A stretch of DNA of 64,000 nucleotides from Carposina sasakii. Taxonomy: Eukaryota > Arthropoda > Insecta > Lepidoptera > Carposinidae. How positions within the stretch are numbered: the stretch's first letter is position 1; each line of letters starts with the position of its first letter. A model generated the notes under the pieces. The model worked only from the letters and a program-made list of their open reading frames with translations, was not told the DNA's origin and searched no databases. The stretch lies in contig CP053167.1 of the NCBI GenBank assembly GCA_014607495.2, positions 9,796,001 through 9,860,000 of the forward strand, written 5' to 3'. The position numbers and the translations under genes are program-made. Shown here piece after piece: positions 49,091 through 61,857 of this stretch.

Positions 49091-49702
49091 GTTAAAAGAT
49101 CTTATTCAATCTCCCACAATTTTGGAAAACCTAAAAAGAAATACAGTATAAGGAAATTACTTGTAACAAAATCACGTAGGCGGCCTAAAAGACCCGTGCT
49201 ATAAAAGAAACAAACTATTTAGTCGACGTCAACGGTCAATGGCTTTTACGTCCAACAGCCCACTATTGGACTTGGGCCCTGAATCAACAATTGACCACTT
49301 AGTATGCCCACTTCAGTCGAGAGGCTTTTTCTCAGCCTTTTCTTGTGTGGTACAAGTGAAGAGAGACCACTTCATTTGTTATTTAGTAGTGCCCTTTCTA
49401 CGAGTGATGGTATGAATTTATAGTACGTAATATCTCTAGTTTTGGCGCCATAAGTAATATACTTTTCCGTTTCAAAGCTGTATTATAAAGGGGTGTTAGC
49501 AAATTATTTTTTGTTTGAGCCAGACGTTGAGAATGATATATTTGAGATAAATATAAATGTTTATGAATAATATAAATGTTGATAAAATGAATATATATAA
49601 ATGTTTGAGATAAATATAAATTTCCATAACTAAAAGGATAAAATTATAGACAATTGATTACAAACAACTCCAAGACAATTTAACATAGAGAGCCGCTGTC
49701 AG
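49091..49702. other. Unassigned; AT-rich with local ATAAATGTT duplications
   Basis: TTTGAGATAAATATAAAT recurs at 49540 and 49605. Otherwise nothing seen. Confidence 0.4.
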
Positions 49703-51114
49703 CAGGGCCCGATCTAGCTATTCAGCCGTTCCGGCTAAAGGTCATTTTCGCCGCCCTTTACATACACAAAACCATATAAGTTTTATTGGGGGATACTAAA
49801 TAAGTATACCTACATAATATACATGATATTGTTGGGATTTTACCTATCTATGATATTCACGTCGTCAGTCCTTCTGAAGAAGTAAGTACCTATACGAAAG
49901 TAGATCTGTGTTTTTAATTTTTATGCCTTGTAAAGAATTTCATAAATAATTATTGGATGGTTTTTTTTTTACTATTTTTATCGACATCGTTATGTACCTT
50001 TCAACTTTATCAACATCATCATCAACCTATTGCGACTCATTTGTTATAAAATTTAACACTGATAAAAGATGATTTTTACTCTAAAAGCTTAGATTACTTC
50101 TGAAAAAGTGTGTAGGCACTAACGAGAATTAATGTTTTTGCTTGGCAAACGTTAGGGCACGCGAATTTTTTAGGTTTTTTTGGCACGTAAGTAGCAAATT
50201 AATTACCCCTGGAAAATATAAGCTTTATCGAATTTGCGACTCCAAAGCGTCTTGGAAATGATGGCGCGCGCCAAACAAAAGATTTAAAAAAAAAATCTTT
50301 TACTGTTAAAATTTCCGATAAGTGCTTCTTAAAAAGTAAGTATGTAGGTACAAACGAGAATTTATATTTTCGCTTACACATGTTAGCCCCCGATGATCAA
50401 GGCCCCGTATGATGCGGCGGTAGCTAGGTGCGTGCCTGATACCCTGATACATAGAGCAGGGCGACTTTTTAACTATGAAATTCTGTAATTTATTGCAAAA
50501 ATTCCATTCTATCAAGTTAATTAGATAGATTTCTCCTGACATAAAGAGTATACCGTCTCGGGGTTTTTAAAACCCCGCGCGAACGCTTTTGATCGCCCTT
50601 CATACTAGGAAAAATCCGGGGAAATAGGGATCTACCCCGGCTTTGCACGGGTGCACAAAGTCGTGGGCGGCCGCAATAGAAAAGTGTTGTCTTTAGACTT
50701 TTTTGGGCATTTAAGAAAAAATATTCCTCTCCGTAAGAACTATCCTCGTACTTCAAGGAGGATGTATGTAAGTATGTTTATTGCTCTTTTACGCAAAAAC
50801 TACTGAATGGATTTTGATGAAACTTGATATTAATATAGTTTACATATCAGGATAACACATAGGCTACAATTTAAAAACAAAATATTTTTATCCCGGATAA
50901 TTTCGACATATTGTTTCTTCTGCACTACACTCGAACAGAGTCGCGGGCGTCCACGAGTGCTTAAATATTTTCACTATCCAACCTGAAGTAGCTTCGAAGG
51001 GCATCAAATTCTCAACCTGCCAACTCGGGTAGCTAGGTTGGAAGTTGGAAGCCCCTCATTTTTTGCCGCTCTGGGCAAATTGCTCGGCTTGCTACCCCCC
51101 TAGATCTGACCCTG
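49703..51114. mobile_element. hAT-like non-autonomous element, 1.4 kb
   Basis: Ends CAGGGCCCGATCTAG and CTAGATCTGACCCTG. Flanks GCTGTCAG (49695) and GCTATAAG (51115) match at 6 of 8 bases, as expected of an aged 8-bp duplication. Inside is a diverged direct duplication (about 50100-50160 versus 50330-50390, sharing ACGAGAAT and TTTTCGCTT-type words). No transposase frame seen. Confidence 0.65.
50758..50957 (+). mobile_element. Diverged Helitron inside the hAT-like element
   Basis: TTTTACGCAAAAACTACTGA, TTTTTATCCCGGATAATTTC and the end GCGGGCGTCCACGAG, where CTAG has become CGAG. Confidence 0.65.
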
Positions 51115-51122
51115 GCTATAAG

Positions 51123-51345
51123 AAGCTTTGTTTACCGATATTTGGATAGTGTATAGCTATCGGGATGAAAAAATAACGTTGCCAATAATGTAATTTAAAA
51201 AGAGATGGTAAAATTGGTCATCTGAGTTAATTGACCCGATAGCTCAGTTGGTTAGAGCGAAAGCGCGGTTTGCGAGTGGTCGTGAGTTCAAACTCACTCG
51301 GGTGAAGAATGTTTTCATTTTCTTATTAATATTTTATCAGAAGCC
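51123..51345 (+). mobile_element. tRNA-derived SINE (F1) with upstream head
   Basis: Head GTGTATAGCTATCGGGATGA as at 6672, then CCCGATAGCTCAGTTGGTTA, B-box GTGAGTTCAAACTCACTCGG and TTATTAATATTTTA. Confidence 0.85.
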
Positions 51346-53160
51346 AGCCTATTTTTTTCTGGCATCCCTGTGTTTGCATACACATTTGTGTACTATAATA
51401 ACTATAATACATCCTGCGCAGTTGGCTAATGACCGACATTCGATCTCCGATTATTATATTTTATTCTGTTCGTCGTGTGCTAGCATTGCCAATTCATAAA
51501 AATCCTCTGGCATTCCTCGCTCTCTTATGCTTTGGAGTTTAATCTTTGATCTGCACCCCTTGACCCACATTCTGGACAAAGCCATGTTTTGGAAGAACAA
51601 TGCGGAACTGCAGAATACTGATTGTCAATTTATTTGAGAGTTCCAGCGTTTGCGAGCCTTCCCTTTACTTTTGAAGAATGGACTTTAATAGTGACTTTTT
51701 AGTTTTTTAAGACCATTGTGTGAGTTTACAAATATAATAGTAGATTTGTAGAATATTTTTAATGATAACTTTGTTTAATATTGAGTCAGTTTATTCGTAG
51801 GGGCAATAAGATAAGATAGATCGAACAGGGCAAGACATGTCGTCAGTGAACAGTAGATTTTGAGTCTAACCAAGTTGATCACTGATTTATAGCATTGTGA
51901 ATATTTTATATCTGTACGAGTATCACCTTGTTGACGATAACAGTAGATATGTAACTTTCGAAAATGTAGAAGAATGTGTAGATTTTCTTAGTTAAGTTGT
52001 TTACAAATGTTTACGATTATTAAACAAATTTTATATTACCAAATTATTAAACCACGACACCCAAATAAAAACCTTTTAAAGCCACTTCTTATAGCAGGAA
52101 AGTAAATAAGAATCCTTCAATTGCTTTGGAGTTGTTGATAAAACCACTTATTCGACAGATAATTCGGAGTCGAAAGAAGGATAACAAACGATATCCCTCA
52201 TCGTCGTTTTTTACAATAATAATAATCATTGGGAGGCGTGGGTCAGAGAAAAATTGGTGGAGCGCCGAGCGTGAAATATAGTGGACTCTATTCGAGTGCC
52301 TTAGGTAGACCGTTCTGTTTTTCTCTGCTTTGGTAAGAAATTGAAATCGTTCTTATGTTATTATGTTATGTATGCACCTTAAAATAGATATGGACGTTTT
52401 GATGGATGTTTGTTTGATAACTTTTCTGTTATATTTTATACTTTTTACACTCTATTAGCTTCTATTCTTTCATGGATGCCATGGGTTTTTTCATATTTAT
52501 AAACTGGATCGTTATCGAATGCTGTTTTGTGTCAAATGATTTTGATGATAGTTACCTACGTCATTACGTTAAAAATTAATAATAACTACATATTCATAGG
52601 AGCTAGTAACTTGTTTGTCACTGACCATCTACAACTTTATGAACCTGCAGATCTGGCTACCCCATAATATAATATAAATAATATAATATTATGGAATATT
52701 GGAATAAGAGGTGGTAATAACTAATATATTGATTTAAGTACACTAGATTATATTTAATATATTTGACAACCCTGAAGAATATACTAACAAAAACCAGCTA
52801 CCCTTTGTGATTTTTCCTTTTAAGTCATTATAAAAAATGTTTCGTGTCAACTCAGATTTTTTACAATATTGTAAACAAAAGATTTTAATAAAGTCGAATT
52901 TTCCTCCCTGCCGAAATTTCTTTTCAATAAAACCGCGAACGTCTAAATTCCGTGTTAAAATCTGAATGGCCTTTCATTCGACTTTGGGAAAATTATAAAA
53001 TAAAATACCTATTTTGAAGGCCATCTTTTAAAGCAAATGTTTTGTAGTGTCGTTGTTAAGCTTTAAGGATGGCGGTAGTGCCTATATGTATCACTACATG
53101 ATCTGTGTAATGGAATACGAAATTTATTAGTTCTGAAACCACGCACGGAAGTTATTCTAT
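51346..53160. other. Unassigned intergenic sequence
   Basis: AT-rich. (TAATAATATTA) runs at 52665-52690; no gene or repeat family recognised. Confidence 0.4.
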
Positions 53161-53164
53161 GAAA

Positions 53165-53300
53165 CTGAAATTACAGCATAGGTAGCTAAAACTGCAGCAT
53201 CAGGAAGGAGATCTCACCGCCACGTTCAGCAAAGAGGGGTTAGATGTAAATGAGTGGCAAGTTGCTAGCTCGTCGCCTGGAAAAATGGCTCTGAGTCCCT
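53165..53300 (-). repeat. F5 repeat
   Basis: AAACTGCAGCATCAGGAAGG, CACGTTCAGCAAAGAGGGGT and AGTTGCTAGCTCGTCGCCTG. Confidence 0.65.
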
Positions 53301-53397
53301 TATTACCATATGTGACGGAATTAGATGTGGCTGTAGATGGTGATGTAGCTGATGTTTCCATTCGTGTTTGAAGACCCGCATCAGTATGGGACAAACA

Positions 53398-53560
53398 AAC
53401 GCTATATTCCTTATTGTGCACACAAACATTTGACAATATAGTGACTTAACATAGAAACACAGATAATGTACATAGACGAGCTTATCTCTTCGAGAGATTT
53501 CTTCCAGCAAACCCAAAACACAATTTATTACATAATTATGGAGGGTAAGCAAGTTTACCG
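53398..53560 (-). mobile_element. LINE 3' fragment, same family as 47730-49090
   Basis: Shares CTTATCTCT-GAGATTTCTTCCAGCAAAC and TTATTGTGCACACA with the 47750-47840 tail. Confidence 0.65.
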
Positions 53561-53603
53561 AAAGAAACAGAACATTATAAATCTATGTTTACATAATGCT
53601 ATA

Positions 53604-53927
53604 TCTTCTATACATATAATAAAAATGTGACGGTCGCATTCTGTACATGGAATATATATGAAAAAAAATATTATAGGAGACCTTTATCAACGCAATAGTA
53701 CCCAAAACAGTGATTTTGGAATTTTTGACTGTTTGTCTGTGCGTTTGTGCACGCTAATCTCAGAAACGGCTGAACCGATTTCGATACAGTTTTCACGAAT
53801 ATATTGTGACAGGTCCCACTTAACATATAGGCTACTTTTTATCGTGGGAAAATGTTTTTATCCCGGATAATTTCGACATTTTGTTTTTTCTGTAGTTCAC
53901 GCCGCCGGAGTCGCGGGCGTCCACTAG
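53604..53927 (+). mobile_element. Non-autonomous Helitron
   Basis: TCTTCTATACATATAATAAA after A to GCGTCCACTAG before T; 324 bp, sister of 14792-15107. Confidence 0.88.
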
Positions 53928-53929
53928 TT

Positions 53930-54745
53930 TACAATATAGTTGTAAATAATTATGACCTGTACCGCAACAACTTGTATAATTAAACTAAATTATGTAATAA
54001 AACCTAAAATTAAATATTAACTACCTACCTATTTATTTAGCAATGCTACAGTGCACCCACAAAGAAGTTATTTCTACTTGAGGCAGATTTCTAAGGATAT
54101 AGCAAAATCAATTTTGGAGCTGTAGAGATTCCCCGTCGCTTCAATATTACAAGTAGACTTCTGATCTTACGTCGTCTTCGAGACATTATTCTCTTTAGAT
54201 GGGTAAAGCTCATGGTAAAGTGTTATTTTTCCAAATAACATTTCTATTACTTACACGCGACTGAGAAAGGTTCTTCGGTTTCTAAACTCTGGCAAATATA
54301 TCTATGTTATTGAGGTACACTTGACGCAGTGAATTAAATCGAAAGCAGAAACTGTAAATGAGGGGAAATAAAATCTTAGAGATAGCGAACTGAATTGTGA
54401 AGAATGATAAACCATTTTTAAATTTCACTTAGGAAGTTCAATTGTAGCTATTGTTCTAGTGCAGTGTTGCCAAATGGTATTTAAAAATAAAAAACGCAAA
54501 AACTGCATAAACAATTGTAGATCAGAAAAATAGAAAGATCCATTTTATAATATACGGAAAATTACACTGTAGGTATGTTAGAAAGGATCAACTAAGATGT
54601 GAAGTAAAATATTTACCTACAATACGATATCGAACATAAACATTTTTAATTTTGTTCAATCTCTCTCTTCTTTACATCTGTCCCAGCCATGCTAAACGTT
54701 GCTATGGGATCTCCTTTATGATCCTAAATATCTGGATAGCCCTTT
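53930..54745. other. Mostly unassigned; F5 fragment at the end
   Basis: 54660-54745 carries TTTACATCTGTCCCAGCCAT and GATCTCCTTTATGATCCTAA of F5. The remainder is AT-rich without recognised features. Confidence 0.45.
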
Positions 54746-54786
54746 ACAGGAACACAGCTATACAATGTACTTATAATAATACTTTA

Positions 54787-55130
54787 TATAGCGGTGATAG
54801 CCCAGTGGTTTAGACGTGCACCTTCCAAGCGGGAGGCGTAAGTTCGATCCCAGTCACGGGCCTGTACCAATTAATTTATTTCATGTACAGATTTTAATGT
54901 TGTAAAATTGTCACTTAGCTCGTGCCTCGGAAAGCACGTAAAACCGTTGGTCCTGCGCCTGATCCCTCTCCGGTCGTGTCGGCTTTCCGTCCCATCGGAC
55001 TATGAGAGTAACGGAATAGAGAGCGCATCTGTGTTAGCGCATACACTTGTGCACTATAATATCTCCTGCGTACCTGACTAATCTCCGTAGAGATTGGTCG
55101 CCTTGGCCGAAATACGGTCGGGAGATCTTA
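54787..55130 (+). mobile_element. SINE family F7, full copy
   Basis: tRNA-like head TATAGCGGTGATAGCCCAGT with B-box AAGTTCGATCCCAGTCAC; body CTCGTGCCTCGGAAAGCACG, GACTATGAGAGTAACGGAAT; end GGCCGAAATACGGTCGGGAG. Confidence 0.85.
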
Positions 55131-55590
55131 TATCTTATACTAGCTACATCAATCAATACATCATCATCAATAAGGTGACAGAATTGTGTCGCAGCTTTGT
55201 TAAATCTTTCAATTCCCGGTACATATAGCTTTGCCGATCTCTACCCAGAGCTAACCCAAAGACAATAAAAACATTGTTTCCGAGTCACGTAGAATTATTA
55301 CGAGTATTTACTAGGATTTGCGAACGTAAGCCCGCACAATACACGATATAGCTGGTACCAATAACCAAGACACACGGATTTTGTGGAATGAAACAAAATA
55401 TATGAACGCATGTAGAGCTGTGAAGACACTAGCGCTTCTGTGGCAGGACTTCATTACTGGAACATGGTCACGAGGATCGGACTCGAGAGGGCTTGACTTC
55501 ATTATTTGTTATTTTTCTAGATTTTTTGTTGCTATTTAGTTAAAAACGACTTACAGAAAACGATACAAAATATACTATATATATTATTTA
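55131..55590. other. Unassigned intergenic sequence
   Basis: No repeat or exon recognised. Confidence 0.4.
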
Positions 55591-55597
55591 TTAATTA

Positions 55598-55735
55598 ATA
55601 TTATAAAGCTGAAGATTTTGTTTGTTTGTTTGTTTGAATATTCATGGTGATTTGAAAACTTTAAATGATCGAGGAAGTTAAGGGTATATAGCTCCGCCCC
55701 GGCTCCTTTTTCGCGGAAAGTCGTGGGCGATAGTA
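55598..55735 (+). mobile_element. Helitron-like element with (GTTT)n
   Basis: TAATATTATAAAGCTGAAGA then (TTTG)4; ends CGCGGAAAGTCGTGGGCGAT, a decayed GC-rich terminus. Confidence 0.6.
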
Positions 55736-56216
55736 GTTAATATGCAAATCAAACTTCCTTTTATAATTTTATTCACAACTTACAGACAATATTAGACATA
55801 GTGTAGATATACAATACAAGATTAAGTAAACTATAATATAAATCTATCTATACATATAATTAATTAAGGGTTTATTAGTTTGAGAAAAGATAATATTAAA
55901 AAAGGAGATATTTAACATAGCTTGGTTTTTATATAGGTATAACACAGACATGGATGGGCTCAGATACCTATACAAAATTTACTGTTTCTATACCGTAATA
56001 TAAATTTTCGTGAAATAACAACTTTTTTCTACACTATGTAGCGTAAATAATTCCTATAAATAAATACAAATAAAGTGTCCTTTAAGTGCCCTCTAATTAA
56101 TGATCTTATTTCTCAGTAAACAAGGGCCTAATTTCGTGCTTTGATTGTATAATACCGTCAAGTAGGTACAATTTAAATAAACTTGTCTATACCTAAGTGA
56201 CATATATGTTATTATA
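55736..56216. other. Unassigned intergenic sequence
   Basis: Very AT-rich; nothing seen. Confidence 0.4.
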
Positions 56217-56550
56217 CTAGTGGACGCTCGTGACTCCGTCCTCGTAGACTACAGGGAAACAAAATGTCGAAATTATCCGGAATAAAAACATTTCCCGGGA
56301 TAAAAAGTAGCCTATATGTTAAGTGGGACCTGTCACAATATATTCCTGAAAACTGCATCGTAATCGGTTCAGCCGTTTCTGAGATTAGCGCGCACAGACA
56401 AACAGAAAAACCGACAAACAGACAAAAATTTCAAAAATCATTATTTTGGGTATATAACTACTGCGTTGATAAAGGTCTCCTGTAATAGTTTTTCTCATAT
56501 ATCTTCCATGTACAGACAGCGACCTGTTACATTTTTATTATATGTATAGA
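56217..56550 (-). mobile_element. Non-autonomous Helitron
   Basis: CTAG at 56217-56220; lower-strand start TCTATACATATAATAAAAAT at 56550. Contains AAATCGGTTCAGCC-type block in inverse. Confidence 0.85.
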
Positions 56551-56579
56551 TTATGAAGGTTATACATATAATTAGGTCC

Positions 56580-56705
56580 TTTGCTGATGCGGGGCTTCAC
56601 TAGAATATATTAGCTGCATCTCCTTCCATGCATGTCGTAAGAGTCGAGTTAGGAACTCATACATTTTTTCAGGCGACAAGCTAGCAACTTGTCACTGATA
56701 ATTTA
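56580..56705 (+). repeat. F5 repeat
   Basis: TGCTGATGCGGGGCTTCACT, TTAGCTGCATCTCCTTCCAT, GCGACAAGCTAGCAACTTGT. Confidence 0.7.
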
Positions 56706-57420
56706 ATCCTGTACTTACACACTAGTTCACACTACTCTATAATCTATATGTGTCTATATGTATGTATGTAATTAAGGTGAGTATGTATCATTAATGATTA
56801 CGTGTAAATCTCATTTGTGTGAGTGACTGACAAACAATGCACAAACTAAACTACTAGGGATAAAAAGCTGGAATTAAACTATCGAACTGTACCTACGGGA
56901 GCACTCTTTTTTAATGCCCAGAAATTCCTCGAGAACAAAAAATCTGGAGGTTATGGACGAAGTCATGGGCAGCCGGCTAGTACCTACACCAGCGGCCGTC
57001 CGTGGTACGTCCGTAACCTTTGGATCTTTTTCATTCCCGTGGGAATTTCTGACCGTTATTTCTATTACGTATATTACATCGACATAAGACAAGTATCACT
57101 AAATGACATAATAAATTACTCGCTAACGAGCCCATCGTCACTCTGACGAACAAAGGGCCGCAAAATTAATTACAACAAGATACAGTTATTTAGACAAATG
57201 ATGACATGAACGTAGATGTATCTGTAAAGGAGAGGGCACAATGTTTGTGGACGGCGTAAGAAGATTTGACACGTTATTGAACGGAAGAAGAGGTCAAGAC
57301 TGGCTAATTTGTTACCTCCTAGTATCTCCATTTTTTTTTTTTTTTTCAAAGTTGTGTGGTTAAATGGTTTGGGAATATGTCCTAGCAAAAATAAACATTA
57401 TTTAATTTTGTTTCCCTACT
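56706..57420. other. Mostly unassigned; GC-rich transposon remnant near 56930-57060
   Basis: GTCATGGGCAGCCGGCTAGT and CAGCGGCCGTCCGTGG look like Helitron ends. A run of 16 T at 57331-57346. Confidence 0.4.
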
Positions 57421-57423
57421 CCA

Positions 57424-57500
57424 AAAGTAGGTGCACTTCCGATAGTGGGCTATCTTCAAAGTGTTTCGCTTACATACCCCCTTCTGTAACATCTCGTATA
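57424..57500. mobile_element. MITE P1, right end only
   Basis: GATAGTGGGCTATCTTCAAA to CCCCTTCTGTAACATCTCG. Confidence 0.6.
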
Positions 57501-57692
57501 ATAGAAAGATTAAAAATGATTAGATTTGGCAAATTTCCGAAATGTAGTAATGTTTAAATTCCATACATTATTTTTTATACTTCTATAGTTTTCACGAATA
57601 TAATGCTATTGTAATAGGCTCTCAAAGTCAATGATGCGTTTTCAGCTATTTGCCCTGAAAGGAGTATTCATATGTAGGTATACGTAGTTATA

Positions 57693-57952
57693 CAGGATGT
57701 AACAAAAAGGGTATGTTAAGCGAAAAGCTATGTAAATAGGCCACTATAGAGAACCTATCCACAAAATTTGAGATCTGAAATCACATGTTTATTTTTCCCA
57801 ATAGTATGGAGAATTTTTAAATATCTCAGGAATTTTCATACAATCTTGAAAAATAAAAATGTGATTTCGAGTCTCAAATTTTGGAAATAGGTTCTCTATA
57901 GTGGGCTATTTATACAGCTTTTCGCTTAATATACCCTTTTTGTTATACCCTG
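57693..57952. mobile_element. MITE P1, full copy
   Basis: CAGGATGTAACAAAAAGGGT to CCTTTTTGTTATACCCTG, TA on each side; well-paired arms. Confidence 0.88.
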
Positions 57953-57984
57953 TATACATACAACACAAAATGGATGTGTTATCG

Positions 57985-58165
57985 AAATAGAGAACCGGAA
58001 CTGCAGAATCATTAAAGCGATTGCACAGCCACGTTTAGTATAGCGGGGACAGATGTTAATGATCAGTGACAAGTTGCTAGCTAATCGCCTGAGGAACGCC
58101 AGAGTTCCTTAGTCGACACGACATGCACGGAAGGCGATGCAGCTGATGTATTCTAGTGAAGCCAC
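57985..58165 (-). repeat. F5 repeat, full
   Basis: CCGGAACTGCAGAATCATTA, CACGTTTAGTATAGCGGGGA, AGTTGCTAGCTAATCGCCTG, CACGACATGCACGGAAGGCG, GCAGCTGATGTATTCTAGTG. Confidence 0.75.
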
Positions 58166-58523
58166 GCAGCAACACAGGCAAAGAAGTATAACATGTCAAA
58201 GTTGAAATAGTCAAAGTCGGCACTATTTACACACAATATTATTCAAATACTTGTAGTTACAATAGTTTGTCGAAAGCAACGTTTGTTTATGCTAATACAA
58301 TTGAGATTTGCCAAGCAGATTGCCTTTAAATGGAGGAAATGTAGGGGGAAGTCATATAATTGAGATAATGAATTGCTCGTATTTCGCAGGAAACTTTGTT
58401 TTGCTGTTTGTTTTGTAAAGAACAGAGATCTAATTAAATAGATTGGAATGTTATGTTTTGTCAAGTAGGTTTGTGATAGAATTTATATGTACCTATTTAT
58501 GTTAAGGAAATGTTATATAAATA

Positions 58524-58899
58524 CAGAATGATTTTTGGTCGTCAACGTTCCCGAAAACTACGGAATCTCCTCATCATCACGATCATTTTTCTCCATCGAA
58601 GCATACCTGGGAAGTGTCTAGTTCCCAAGATATTAGAGTCCAAAGTTGAGCAAATAGACTGCGTTTTCCTGCATAAATGCACATAGACGCGCGTAGCAAG
58701 ATTTTTTCACGAGAAATAATTAATATCTGTCTATGAAAAAAACTAGCATAAACACTGGACACTATACCTATAAATTTCGCCCGATCTAGTAATAAAATAA
58801 AAAATTACATCATTTCCCAGCTTTTTTTTGGCATAAACTTACTTTATTTGATGTATAGAGTACGTATCCTTCGTTAAGGGTGGCAATGAAAAAACACTG
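58524..58899 (+). mobile_element. MITE P2, full copy
   Basis: CAGAATGATTTTTGGTCGTC to GAAAAAACACTG; 376 bp, one terminal CCC reduced to C. Confidence 0.85.
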
Positions 58900-58904
58900 T
58901 ATAA

Positions 58905-59035
58905 GGTCTCTGCTGATGCGGGGTTTCACTAGAATACCTATAGGTAAGTATACACCAGCTGCATCTCCTTCCGTGCATGTCGTAATAGACGACTAAGGAA
59001 CTTCAGGGCGATAAACTAGCAACTTATCACTGTGT
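58905..59035 (+). repeat. F5 repeat
   Basis: CTGCTGATGCGGGGTTTCAC, CAGCTGCATCTCCTTCCGTG, then AGCAACTTATCACTG. Confidence 0.65.
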
Positions 59036-60090
59036 TCTAATATAGGTATATTGCGTAGGCATCCAATAAGAAATGATTTTCAGAAATTCCCAGAGCAACG
59101 GGAAAGGAATTATAAATGAGTACGAAGTACGTAGCGTCGTGAATGTCCACTAGTCATCAAAATATATAAAAGACTATATTATAATGACATTTTAATTACC
59201 ATTTTAGTAAGCAAACATAATTTAAAGTATATCATTGTGCACGCCCCGTAACCATATTCTGCTAATGATTTGGAGCAGACATTTTTGACAAATTAGCACT
59301 ACAGTGTTGTCAGTACATAAAATTAATTACACATGTGAGCAGATTTGTGCGGTTATAAATGATTGTTATTTCGGGATTGTTAGCTCAGGTGCGTTACACC
59401 CTGTTTTAGACATTTCGGATGTATGATTCTTTTAGAATATTTGCAATTTCACTTTATGGAATGATATATGATATATTATAAAGGATACGTTCTAACCGTG
59501 TGAACAATTTCTTTGGGAGTCTCATGCTTGAAATTGGGTTTTAGTGAAAGTAAGACAAACTGCATACCTGGGGCTGAGAGAAGTGGTTTTCAACACCTTT
59601 TTACACACGAAGTAGAAACACTTGCCTTGTCTAGTTATTACTTAGCTCTGTGGAATAGACGTTTAAAAATGAGACATCTCGCTCTCAACAAATTCATCAT
59701 ACGGGTGCTGTAGTTAGTTTGACCGGTTTCGCACCATTTCCGCACTTAGCCTCTACATGCATACCTGTAGTATCTAGTTTAGATCGAAAAGTTCTGTAAA
59801 TTAAATTTCACTTTTCGCACTCTACCTAGGTTCTTGTAATATCGGAAGACAGTGTGGGCCGGAATTTTACGATACATCGTAAATTTAGGAGTTTTGTTCT
59901 GTAAATCTAAGATGGAGGTAATATGTTGCTACGTTAAGATTTAACGGGATTTTCCTAAAGTTCCTGTATAAATACTGAAAGCTGTGGAATCTATGATAGT
60001 AACTTAAAATGCAAATATGTACGAGTATTTAATGAATTTGTTTGTTGCAAAGTAGTTTAAGCGTAAGTAGTTATATTACAAATCTGAGTC
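59036..60090. other. Unassigned intergenic sequence
   Basis: A decayed Helitron end (GTCGTGAATGTCCACTAG) at 59136-59153; otherwise nothing recognised. Confidence 0.4.
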
Positions 60091-60094
60091 TAAA

Positions 60095-60400
60095 GTTGGA
60101 CACTGTCTAAAAATGACATTAGACAGCAAAATGTTTGCTGGAAGAAATCTCTCTAAAGGTAGGTTTCCACGGTGCGTGATTTCGCGGACGGACGCGGACG
60201 CGCCGACGGCTACGGACGGACGCGCACCACGGACGCGTCTGTATTACCACGGACGATCCGTTTCCCAAGATCCGTGGTGCGGGCTGGTGCGCGTCCGTCC
60301 GTAATATCTGGCACCGTGGGAACCCACCTTAAGAGATAAGCAATCCTTTGTAAATCTTCCTGGTTAGGAACTTGATTTGTGAAAACTTTACTATGTACCT
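60095..60400 (+). mobile_element. LINE 3' fragment split by a MITE
   Basis: TTTGCTGGAAGAAATCTCTC before and TTAAGAGATAAGCAATCCTT after the insert rejoin to the LINE tail seen inverted at 47800-47840. Confidence 0.6.
60158..60328. mobile_element. GC-rich palindromic MITE P9
   Basis: GGTAGGTTTCCACGGTGCG and inverse GCACCGTGGGAACCCACC; inner CGGACGGACGCG words also pair. Flanks TAAA / TTAA suggest a TTAA site with one change. Confidence 0.75.
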
Positions 60401-61543
60401 ACATTAGAGCATAACAATGAATGAATGTATTTGTTGTATTTAGCGTAAATAATGTTAAATTCTTTTGTAATAACATGGTATCTTGTAAAATAATTTCCTA
60501 TGTGAGATTTTCTGCCATTGAAAATAATATTATTGTCCTTAGGCTTCTCAAACATGGCATGTCAAAAGAAAGACATTATGCAAGAGGAAATTTAAGAGAT
60601 CTACGATAAAAACAACTAGCCATATCGAGTATGGCGTCATTTTTTCTCCAAGCGTAGCTCTACTAGCCTTCGACTCCCATGTCTACGTAAAAACAGCTGA
60701 CCCTACTTTTTGTATATACTCCATGATCCAACTCATTGCATGTCCACCGAAATCCGAGTCTACAATGAAAAAAGTGCTAATTGAAAACGCTTCCTAAGCC
60801 CTAGCTCGAATTTAATTAAAATGCGAGTGGAATTCGTAATTAAAAGACTGTTTGAAAATAAAAACCGGAACAGTAAGTAAAACGATAGAGAAAAATATTG
60901 ATACACTCATGTTTTACGGGTGTTATACAGTGGACTCAATAATTCTTTAGTGTTTGCTCCAATTTTATAGCAAACAAACAAGCGTTTAAATAACGATAGA
61001 TGGAGACGAATTACTATCCATTTTTCAAAGCACCTCTATATTTTATGCTATCTATGTTTAGTTTAGACACTACACAAATATATTGTGAATGTCTTCTGCG
61101 CGTTTTGTCGGGACCACTAACATTTTCACAACAAAGGTTAAAAATTAATTGTGTTATTGCAAAAGAATTTGAATATTTGAAACTTAATCAGCAAATAACA
61201 TTGAAATTTAATCGGCGATCGAAAAACTATTTCTAGACTTTCTTTTTATGAGACTCTCCCTGATTATGAGGCTCCACATTCACCCTGAATAGGCCTGTAC
61301 GAGTATTTCTATATATTTTAATTACAGTAACATAAATTCTCAATGACATGCAAAACCAATTAAAAAGTTTGTTTAGAAAACAGAGGAATTTATACTTCGT
61401 TTCAGCATAGAGTAATACGGTTTCAGTAACACAATCTCTGAACTTGTTTGTTTGCTACTGTAATTGCAATTTAACATTGTTTCATATATTTGTTTTATTT
61501 AGTTCAATAAAAATCATGTAAATGTTCATTGGAATGGAAGATA
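60401..61543. other. Unassigned intergenic sequence
   Basis: AT-rich; no gene or family recognised. Confidence 0.4.
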
Positions 61544-61857
61544 CAGGATGCAACAGAAGGGTGTATTAAGTGAAATGCTATAAACATAGCCCAGTATACA
61601 GGTTGTAACAGAAAGGGTATGTTAAGCGAAAAGCTATGTATACAGCCCACTATAAAGTACCTATTTACAAAATTTGCGACTCGACATCACATGTTTATTT
61701 TTCAAGATTGTATGAACATTTTGAGTTGTTTAGGAATTCTCCATACTATCTGGAATTATAAACATGTGATTTAGAGTCTGAAATTTTGTGGATAGGTTCC
61801 TTTCAGTAGACTATTTATATAGCTTTTCGCTTAACATACCCATTTTGTTACATCCTA
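61544..61857. mobile_element. MITE P1 plus partial outer P1
   Basis: Fragment 61544-61598 (CAGGATGCAACAGAAGGGTG) then a complete copy 61599-61857 (CAGGTTGTAACAGAAAGGGT to TTTTGTTACATCCTA). Confidence 0.75.
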
